Positions 57,433 to 64,000 of a stretch of DNA of 64,000 nt are shown here, piece by piece. Under the pieces are notes generated by a model. It was not told the origin of the DNA. It ran no database searches and worked only from the letters and a program-made list of their open reading frames with translations. This stretch comes from Tenacibaculum sp. SG-28 (GTDB lineage: Bacteria > Bacteroidota > Bacteroidia > Flavobacteriales > Flavobacteriaceae): positions 162,892-226,891 of the forward strand of contig NZ_MQVY01000001.1 in assembly GCF_002954385.1 (NCBI RefSeq), written 5' to 3'. A program made the position numbers and the translations under genes. The first letter of the stretch is position 1. Every line of letters starts with the position of its first letter.

Positions 57433-59274
57433 ATGTTAGAAAATAACCAAGAAAATTTAAAAGAGACTAACGAAGTACAAAAATCACCTTCCCAAGAAAC
57501 TCAAGATGCTGTTAATGAAGTTGAGAACCAGGTGGCACAGAGTGCTGAAAATGACGACTCCAAATCACAAATACCAATGCTTGATTATGCAGCAATGGAG
57601 TTGGAACAATTGGCAGAAGAGCTTCAAAAATTGTTAAAATCTCACCCAGTACAACATTTGAAAAATAATGTAGATGCTATCAAAAGCTCCTTCAATTCAA
57701 AATTCGGAAAATTGTTAGCAGAAAAAAAAGAAGCCTTTTTGGCCGAAGGAGGCGAATCTATAGATTTTCAATTTTCTAGTCCTGTCAAAACATCCTATAA
57801 TAAGCTTTTAGGCGAGTATAAAAAACAGAGAGATCACTATTATTCGCAATTAGAAACGCAATTAAAGGAGAATCTTGAAAAGCGAAATTCAATAATAGAA
57901 GAATTAAAATCGCTTATTCAATTTGGGGATGTGAAATCTATGTATAATGACTTTCAAGAAATTCAGAAAAAATGGCGTGCAGTTGGTCCAGTGTCTAAAA
58001 CAAAATACAATGATACTTGGAAAATATACCATCATCACGTAGAAAGGTTTTACGATTTATTGCACTTAAATAAAGATTTTAGAGAGCTTGATTTCAAGCA
58101 TAATTTAGAGGAAAAATTAAAATTAGTAGAAAGAGCAGAAGCTCTAAACGAAAAGAAAGATGTAAATGAAGCATTCAAAGAGCTTCAAGATCTACATCGT
58201 TTATGGAAGGAAGAAGTTGGTCCTGTAGGTAAGGAGCATCGCGAGGAAATTTGGAGAAAATTTAGTGAGGCAACAAAGAAAATTCACGACAAGCGTCATG
58301 TATACTTTAAAGAGTTAAAATCGAAATATCAAGAAATGATCGACGCTAAATTAAAAGTCGTAGCGGAGATTGACGCATTTGATGTATCCAATAATAAAAC
58401 CCACAACGATTGGCAAAAAAGTATTGCAGAAATCGAGCAATTGCGAAAAAAGTATTTTGACATAGGTAAACTTCCATACAGCAAAAGTGAAGCAGTTTGG
58501 CAACAATTTAAAGCTGCCACCAAAAAATTTAATGCGGCAAAAAATATTTTTTACAAAAATGAAAAAAGTGCACAAAGTGAAAATTTAAAGAAAAAAATCG
58601 CTTTGGTCGAGTTAGCAGAGAGTTTGAAAGATAGTGAAGATTGGGACGACACTACAAACACAATGAAACGTATCCAATCCGACTGGAAAAAAATTGGACA
58701 TGTACCAAGGAAATTTTCAGACGATATATGGAAACGTTTTAAAGCTGCTTGTAATCATTACTTCGATAGATTACACGATAGAAAGAATGCGCTTAATAAA
58801 GAGCAACTCATTATCGTAGAAAGTAAGAAAAAATTCATTGAAACAATAAAGGAGAAAGCAGAACTTTCCTTAGAGGAAGTTCAAGAATTAATTGGCCAAT
58901 GGAAAGCATTAGGTTTTTTGCCTAAAAATGCAAGACATTTGAACGAGAAGTTTAATAAAGTAGTTGATGCTCATTTGAATAAATTAAATATGAGTAAGGC
59001 AGATATTGAATTTCTGAAATTTAAAAATGTAATTGATTCCTATTTGGCACAAGAAGATTTTAGAAAGTTAGATAGCGAACAATTATTTGTGCGAAGGAAG
59101 ATTGATGATAACGTGCGCGAGATGCAACAATTAGAAAATAATCTCAGTTTTATTTCGAACGCTACCGAAGACAATCCATTGGTTCAAAATGTACGAAAGG
59201 GAATTCAGAAGTTTAAGGATGATTTAGATATTTGGCAAATGAAATTAGAATATTTAAAGAAACTTGATTATTAG
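57433..59274 (+). CDS. DUF349 repeat protein
   Basis: A 613-residue cytosolic protein. The first 60 residues are acidic and low-complexity (NQENLKETNEVQK). The rest is helical with about five DUF349 repeats, each with a WK-x-G-x-(V/L)P-type turn and a W-x-x-F/Y-x-x-A segment: KKWRAVGPVSKTKYNDTWKIY, LWKEEVGPVGKEHREEIWRKF, KKYFDIGKLPYSKSEAVWQQF, SDWKKIGHVPRKFSDDIWKRF and IGQWKALGFLPKNARHLNEKF. Such proteins are common in Bacteroidota and have no established role. It follows aroE by 89 bases and has its own terminator. Confidence 0.88.
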   Translation: MLENNQENLKETNEVQKSPSQETQDAVNEVENQVAQSAENDDSKSQIPMLDYAAMELEQLAEELQKLLKSHPVQHLKNNVDAIKSSFNSKFGKLLAEKKEAFLAEGGESIDFQFSSPVKTSYNKLLGEYKKQRDHYYSQLETQLKENLEKRNSIIEELKSLIQFGDVKSMYNDFQEIQKKWRAVGPVSKTKYNDTWKIYHHHVERFYDLLHLNKDFRELDFKHNLEEKLKLVERAEALNEKKDVNEAFKELQDLHRLWKEEVGPVGKEHREEIWRKFSEATKKIHDKRHVYFKELKSKYQEMIDAKLKVVAEIDAFDVSNNKTHNDWQKSIAEIEQLRKKYFDIGKLPYSKSEAVWQQFKAATKKFNAAKNIFYKNEKSAQSENLKKKIALVELAESLKDSEDWDDTTNTMKRIQSDWKKIGHVPRKFSDDIWKRFKAACNHYFDRLHDRKNALNKEQLIIVESKKKFIETIKEKAELSLEEVQELIGQWKALGFLPKNARHLNEKFNKVVDAHLNKLNMSKADIEFLKFKNVIDSYLAQEDFRKLDSEQLFVRRKIDDNVREMQQLENNLSFISNATEDNPLVQNVRKGIQKFKDDLDIWQMKLEYLKKLDY

Positions 59275-59297
59275 AAAGTTAGCTTACTCTAAAACAT

Positions 59298-59323
59298 AAA
59301 AGCTCCGATGTATCGGAGCTTTT
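59298..59323. terminator. Bidirectional intrinsic terminator
   Basis: AAAAGCTCCGA pairs perfectly with TCGGAGCTTTT around TGTA, then a T tract. It lies between convergent genes. Confidence 0.85.
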
Positions 59324-59347
59324 TTAGTTTTTAGTAAAAGGGACTAA

Positions 59348-60838
59348 TTATTGTACTGCTTTTAAAGCGTCAATGTTTCCATATCCATAAGCTGTGTTTT
59401 TATTCGGGTAAAAATCGGCAGCCTCTTTCATTTTTTGAAGTACTTGTGTTCTAGACCATGATGGGTTTTTAGACCAAACAAGTGCCGCTATTCCTGCAGT
59501 TGTTGCAGTTGCTACAGAAGATCCGCCAACATAACTTTCTTTACCGTTATAATAGCTCAAAACAGGAATTTTATTATCCGTGCCATTTGTTCTCTGCATT
59601 TGAACGGTAAAGTCAATTTTAGATCCAGTATGGCATACGTCACAATTATCATACTGTTCTTCTTTCACACCTGTAACAGCAATAGTTTCACTCATTGAGG
59701 CAGGAAATATAACACCGTACCAAGTGGTAAAAGAGGTTGAGGTTCCTCCAGCTGCTATTATCATTTTTCCACGGTTATAAGCATATCGCACCGCATCTTT
59801 TACTTTTCCAATGCTAAAAGGAGACCCAATAGACATGGATATTATCTTTACATCGCTCCTATTTCCCAATGCAGTTAATGCTTCAGAAACACCCCTTTTT
59901 TCATGATAATCATCAATAATTACATTTTCAACAGCGCGATAACTCACTAGGTTAGCATTGTAGGCAACACCAACAGGTAAATTATCGTTATTCCTTGGTG
60001 CGGTAGCAACGGATGCCATGCTAGTTCCATGACCACATTTGTCATTCACACCATCATAGTTATTAGACCAAGACCACCAAGAATCTACAAATGTTCCGTA
60101 TTTTTGAACTCTTCTCCCAGAAGAATCTCCATCATTAAAATACTGATTCATCCATTTTTGTTCCTCCGATAACCCCGTATCAACCACGGCAATTGTTATT
60201 CCTGTACCTGTACTGTAATTCCAAGCAGCTGGTATATTGTGTTGGTCGAAAGACCACGGTACTTTAGCTGCAGGAGAAATTGTTCTATAATCATTGGTGT
60301 TTAAGGTAGTTTGATCATATCCACACCCAGAAGAAGAGGAAGATCGTGCTTGGTCTTCTGAATCGGAAGTGAAAAAAGTATAACTTCCAGGTTCTATATA
60401 TCGTACCCTTTGATCTTTTAAAAGTGCCACAATTGTTTCTTTCTTTGTTACTTTTAAGTCGATAATATTTATAAAATCGTCTGTATGTAATTCAGATTTC
60501 GACAACGACGTTTTATTTTCTAACTCTTGTATATAGGCGATCAAGTCGTTTTTGATGTTTGTTGATTTAGCATTTTTTTCAAAACTATTTTTAGTAGTAC
60601 CATATCCTATGGTGAGCATATTATCACTGTGTTCAAGTGCACTCCATATGACATTAGCATCCTGTTTAAACCACAAATAATCGCCTGTAGTCTTCAATGA
60701 TTTTTCAATAATGGTATTAATTTCTGCTTTAGATAGTAGTTCTTGGCCTTCTTGCTGGTTATCTGGTAGGACTAATTCATCTTTGCTACAAGAAGCCATT
60801 ATTAGGAATACACCTAATATTGTAAGTTTTTTTTTCAT
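59348..60838 (-). CDS. Subtilisin-like S8 serine protease lipoprotein
   Basis: A 496-residue lipoprotein (lipobox IMASCSK). A pro-region of about 170 residues follows. The peptidase domain has Asp in GITIAVVDTGLS (about 209-220), His in KCGHGTSMASVA (about 267-278), and the serine in YVGGSSVATATTAGIAALVW (about 435-454). A stretch of GSSSSGCGYDQTT and a CDVCHTGSK loop lie within the protein and may form disulfides. It should act at the outer membrane or on the surface. It is a single gene. Confidence 0.92.
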   Translation of the reverse strand: MKKKLTILGVFLIMASCSKDELVLPDNQQEGQELLSKAEINTIIEKSLKTTGDYLWFKQDANVIWSALEHSDNMLTIGYGTTKNSFEKNAKSTNIKNDLIAYIQELENKTSLSKSELHTDDFINIIDLKVTKKETIVALLKDQRVRYIEPGSYTFFTSDSEDQARSSSSSGCGYDQTTLNTNDYRTISPAAKVPWSFDQHNIPAAWNYSTGTGITIAVVDTGLSEEQKWMNQYFNDGDSSGRRVQKYGTFVDSWWSWSNNYDGVNDKCGHGTSMASVATAPRNNDNLPVGVAYNANLVSYRAVENVIIDDYHEKRGVSEALTALGNRSDVKIISMSIGSPFSIGKVKDAVRYAYNRGKMIIAAGGTSTSFTTWYGVIFPASMSETIAVTGVKEEQYDNCDVCHTGSKIDFTVQMQRTNGTDNKIPVLSYYNGKESYVGGSSVATATTAGIAALVWSKNPSWSRTQVLQKMKEAADFYPNKNTAYGYGNIDALKAVQ

Positions 60839-61276
60839 GTTTGGTTTGTTTTTTATAGTTAATTTTAGCGAATGTATTAAAAAATTAGTAAAATTTTAAC
60901 GCTATATTTAATATTTTAGGTAAAATTTTAAATTAAATATATTATTGATGTTTGTTGTGGAGATGCTAGTATTTATGTTCTGCCTGCCTTTTATTTTTTG
61001 AAAAAGATCTTTTACTTTATTTTTTTAACTTTTTTTATTCATAAATAAGTGAATAAATGTTGCGAGTATATATTACTTGTTTAGAGTTCTTTGTAGCCTT
61101 ATTCCAATCCATTGGGTCTTTCCTAAAATTTGATTTGTATTCTTTATGATTTTAGCTAATCAATAGGTGTTTTGTTTTTGGCTGTGCTGAAGTTTAGGAT
61201 TGTTTTTTATGACTTTCAATTACGGTTAATAGTTAAGTATAGCTAATTTTATTTCTTACTTTTGCATAAAATAATA
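60839..61276. other. AT-rich intergenic region upstream of kdsA
   Basis: About 440 bases without a supported ORF, between divergent genes. At the right end TACTTTTG (61257-61264) fits the -7 consensus for kdsA, without a clear -33 box. Confidence 0.45.
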
Positions 61277-62100
61277 ATGAACATGTATTTATCTGAGATA
61301 CCTAAAATTAAGCATGCTACATCTAACAACTTTTCCTTTTAGCTGGGCCATGTGCTATTGAGAGTGAAGATATGGCGCTGCGAATAGCGGAAAAAGTAAT
61401 TACTATTACAGATAAGCTGAAAATACCGTATGTTTTTAAGGGTAGTTTTAAGAAAGCAAATAGAAGCAGAGTAGATAGTTTTACAGGAATTGGAGATCTT
61501 AAAGCTCTGGAGATTCTAAAGAAAGTTTCTGAGACTTTTGCCGTGCCAACAGTTACAGATATTCACGAGGTTTCCGATGCAGCGAAAGCTGCAGCATATG
61601 TAGATGTCCTTCAAATCCCTGCTTTTTTGGTACGTCAAACGGATTTGGTTGTGGCAGCTGCAAAAACTGGAAAAGTTGTTAATCTTAAAAAAGGACAATT
61701 TATGAGTCCTGAGGCAATGCAGCACGCAGTGAAAAAAGTACATGATTCTGGTAATCCCAAAGCATGGATAACAGATCGTGGAACTATGTTTGGTTACCAA
61801 GACATGATTGTTGATTTTAGAGGAATTCCTACTATGCGTCAATATGCGCCAACCGTTCTGGATGTTACGCATTCTTTACAACAGCCAAACCAATCTAGCG
61901 GGGTAACCGGTGGAAGACCTGAGATGATAGAAACTATTGCAAGAGCAGGAGTGGTTAACAACGTAGATGGTTTGTTTATTGAAACACATTTTGATCCTGC
62001 CAATGCAAAGTCGGATGGAGCAAATATGTTAGATTTAGAACATTTAGAACCCTTACTTTCTAATCTTGTTGCTATTAGAAAGACAATTCAGACCTTGTAA
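61277..62100 (+). CDS. kdsA: 3-deoxy-8-phosphooctulonate synthase (frameshifted)
   Basis: This reads as a KdsA of about 274 residues, normal length, starting MNMYLSEIPKIKHATSNNF; a second in-frame ATG is at 61283. It condenses PEP with arabinose-5-phosphate for LPS Kdo. Motifs: FLLAGPCAIESEDMALRIAEKV, YVFKGSFKKANRSRVDSFTG, ITDRGTMFGYQDMIVDFRG and GVVNNVDGLFIETHFDP. The frame breaks in the T4 run at 61331-61334: one extra T gives NNFFLLAGPC; as written it stops at TAG. The part after 61341 is otherwise fully intact, including the essential active-site segments, which makes sequencing error the likely cause. Confidence 0.92.
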
Positions 62101-62122
62101 AAAAGATGTAGTTACCATAACT

Positions 62123-62153
62123 AAAATACCCTTGGTCTTACCAAGGGTATTTT
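62123..62153. terminator. Bidirectional intrinsic terminator
   Basis: AAAATACCCTTGG pairs perfectly with CCAAGGGTATTTT around TCTTA, with T3 following. It separates kdsA from the convergent gene. Confidence 0.85.
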
Positions 62154-62182
62154 TTTCATGCAACCTTTCTCCTTTTCAATTA

Positions 62183-64000
62183 TTATTTATCGATAAACGC
62201 TTCTTTCGTTAATTCCTTGGTAAAAGGAATGTTTTGTTTTATAAGAGATTTTTCAATTTTTATAATTTTTTTATTTTTGATTTTGGCATACTCTTGCTGT
62301 GCTTGTTTTAGATTAGTCTCTAAAACCTCCTTATTTTCCAATTGTGAGCGAGAGGGTTTTTCAAATTGATTTGCTACTTCTGCATATAATTTAGACAACT
62401 TCTCACGTAACTGAGGTTCCGCTTCACCAACGTAGTTATCCCCCGTGGTAACCACGAGTTTTTCTTTTAAAGTTTGCAGGGTAGAAAGTACTGCTGATGC
62501 ACTCTTTGCCGAAATGCTGTTTTCCTTTTTACTTTTTTCCGTTAATTTTATGTTCTCGTCAATTTGATACACTAAATACGCAAGCTCTTCCATGTCATCA
62601 AATAATTCTTTGGTAGTTTTTTCTTGAGCAATTCTATCAGATTGAGAAATAATAGAATTGGGGTCATTTATAATCTCTACAGTACTGCTATATTCTTTTT
62701 TTCCTTTTTTTAGTACCACTTTATAGGTTCCAGCTGCAACTCTTGGAGAGGTAAAGCCTCCTGAGGTAAAGGATTTACCGGCTGCAACTTTAGGTGGTGT
62801 TTTTCTGAAATTCCAAGTAACGATATTAATTCCTTTTGCCTTGCCAGGAACCAAAGTAGCAATTTCTTCACCATTTGCGTCTTGGATGCTTAAGCTCATT
62901 TTACCAAAGGTGTGTCGCTTTTTAAGATAGTAGATTATCTTAGCATTTGAACTTGGATTTTGCCCTACAAATTGTAATTCTGTACTTCCACCTCCAAAGC
63001 CGCCTTGTTCTTTTATTACAGCTGCATCGGATGTAAAAAAGTGTACATCCTTTGCAAGAATTTCACTGTTTATTTGGCGCAGTGGGGAAATGTCATCAAT
63101 GATGATAACTCCTCTACCATGGGTTCCTAATACCAAATCATTTGTTTTCTTTTGTAAATCGATAAAATGAACTGCTGTTGCTGGCATATTATTGGTAAAT
63201 CGCGACCATGATTTACCACCATTTATGGTTACGAATAAACCAAATTCGGTGCCTAAAAAAAGTAAATCTTTGTTCACGTAATCTTCTTGAATATTTCTTG
63301 CAAAACCAATTATATCAGCGGTTACAATGGAATTCCACGTCTCTCCGTAATTCGAAGTTTTGTAAACATAGGTATTCATATCTCCAGCGGCGTGTCCGTC
63401 GAATACCGCATAGGCTGTTCCTTTTTCGTGTGAACTTGCCTCGATGTGGTACACCCAAGTATTTTTTGGAAGTCCTGGAATATTCGCTACCGTATTGGTC
63501 CAGGTTTTTCCTCCATTTTTTGTAACCTGAACATTACCGTCGTCAGTACCAACCCAAATAACATTTTCGTCTAGCGGCGATTCCGCAATGGTAAAAATGG
63601 TAGTGTGTGTTTCAGCGCCTGATTTATCGGTTGAAATACCTCCTGATTCTTTGTCTTGTTTTACAGGATCATTTGTGGTTAAGTCTGGAGATATTACTTT
63701 CCAGTTGTTTCCCATATCTTCACTTACGTGTAAAAACTGACTACCCATGTAAAATCGATCCGGTTGGTTGGCACTTATCGCCATGGGTGCATTCCAGTTA
63801 AAACGTAATTCAGCCTCTCCTTTTATTGCTAGTGGTTGTATGCTTTTTGTATAATCTTTGTCGATGTCATATCGCCATACTTGCTGCGCACCTTGCATTT
63901 CAGAATAGATGATGTTTTTGTTTGGGTGTCTTAACACTCTAAAGCCGTCTCCTTGTCCTACGCGTTTCCAATCTCTGGCCTCAATTCCGCCCGGTGAAGA
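62183..64000 (-). CDS. BNR/VPS10-like repeat protein (partial, C-terminal part)
   Basis: The frame is open to the window edge, so the N-terminal part is missing; the GTG at 63937 is internal. The visible 605 residues resemble the 1057-residue protein at 39863-43036: LRFNWNAPMAISANQPDRFYMGSQFLHVSEDMGNNWKV matches its LRFNWNSAINIDPFDNATIYFGSQFVHKSTDKGLTW, and the same IWVGTDDGNVQVTKNGGKTW, FLGTEFGLFVTINGGKSW and IIDDISPLRQI segments follow. A shared C-terminal part has GFGGG(ST), a helical tail and a late LLIKQN-type end. It is an exported propeller protein of unknown ligand or enzyme role. Confidence 0.88.
   Translation of the reverse strand, partial: SSPGGIEARDWKRVGQGDGFRVLRHPNKNIIYSEMQGAQQVWRYDIDKDYTKSIQPLAIKGEAELRFNWNAPMAISANQPDRFYMGSQFLHVSEDMGNNWKVISPDLTTNDPVKQDKESGGISTDKSGAETHTTIFTIAESPLDENVIWVGTDDGNVQVTKNGGKTWTNTVANIPGLPKNTWVYHIEASSHEKGTAYAVFDGHAAGDMNTYVYKTSNYGETWNSIVTADIIGFARNIQEDYVNKDLLFLGTEFGLFVTINGGKSWSRFTNNMPATAVHFIDLQKKTNDLVLGTHGRGVIIIDDISPLRQINSEILAKDVHFFTSDAAVIKEQGGFGGGSTELQFVGQNPSSNAKIIYYLKKRHTFGKMSLSIQDANGEEIATLVPGKAKGINIVTWNFRKTPPKVAAGKSFTSGGFTSPRVAAGTYKVVLKKGKKEYSSTVEIINDPNSIISQSDRIAQEKTTKELFDDMEELAYLVYQIDENIKLTEKSKKENSISAKSASAVLSTLQTLKEKLVVTTGDNYVGEAEPQLREKLSKLYAEVANQFEKPSRSQLENKEVLETNLKQAQQEYAKIKNKKIIKIEKSLIKQNIPFTKELTKEAFIDK

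Noticed and set aside
2066..61334. Programmed frameshifting as a shared mechanism for all broken genes
   Set aside because: The sites share no slippery heptamer. Only the A7 run at 2066-2072 and possibly the T7 run at 50005-50011 have slippery form. The rest (CC, GG, T4, mixed) do not. Error is simpler.
3240..62153. Strong hairpins between convergent genes as regulatory RNAs
   Set aside because: Each has a short perfect stem with T tracts and the right position, so ordinary terminators explain them.
159..63801. Many ORFs on the opposite strand of strong genes
   Set aside because: They mirror the codon structure of the real genes, have odd composition and no domains.

Overview
The window is AT-rich, gene-dense DNA from a member of the Bacteroidota, most likely a Flavobacteriaceae-type bacterium. 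The evidence is several promoters of the TTTG/TTG plus TAnnTTTG type, genes without clear Shine-Dalgarno sequences, type II and type III glutamine synthetases, a split MetH, a MetX-ThrA fusion and many family-typical proteins (DUF2490, DUF4369, DUF349, DUF2007, SPFH). I see no mobile element, CRISPR array, rRNA or phage gene. One tRNA-Arg(ACG) is present.

Layout: 1-4.9 kb holds the end of an ABC-F ATPase, a PLP enzyme, a lipoprotein glucosaminidase with LysM, a gamma-carbonic-anhydrase-like protein, a secreted basic protein and an EEP-fold phosphatase. 4.9-27 kb is one large sulfur, cysteine, methionine and one-carbon block: SAM riboswitch, metY, metX-thrA fusion, a second trans-sulfuration enzyme, an Rrf2 regulator, DUF2061, cysH, cysD, cysN, ferredoxin, ferredoxin-type sulfite reductase with a HEPN-like tail, two siroheme genes, a ferredoxin-NADP reductase, a 2Fe-2S ferredoxin, serine acetyltransferase and cysteine synthase. 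A second promoter and SAM riboswitch then drive the split metH and metF. Together these take sulfate to sulfide, fix it into cysteine and homocysteine, and methylate homocysteine to methionine. 27-35 kb has a DUF1254 lipoprotein, the tRNA, a Na+/Ca2+ antiporter and divergently transcribed glutamine synthetases. 35-48.9 kb holds envelope and unknown proteins, a 1057-residue BNR-repeat protein, an alpha/beta hydrolase with a ribbon-helix-helix regulator, an SPFH locus with decaying duplicates, an S1/P1 nuclease and two thioredoxin-fold proteins. 49-64 kb has tsaD, a tamB-like gene, two tandem DUF368 transporters, aroE, a DUF349 protein, a subtilisin-like lipoprotein, kdsA and a partial paralogue of the BNR protein.

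The most striking global property is that at least ten genes, several of them normally essential or core (kdsA, thrA, metH, glnN, cysM), are broken by the same kind of lesion: one missing base, usually in a short homopolymer. I read this mainly as sequence or assembly error, so I annotate each as one gene with a frameshift. The duplicated gene next to the SPFH operon is different: it has two in-frame stops and looks truly decayed. The biology most worth following is the start-site-occluding SAM riboswitch of metH, the matched G-box promoters of the two glutamine synthetases, the HEPN-tailed sulfite reductase and the MetX-ThrA fusion.
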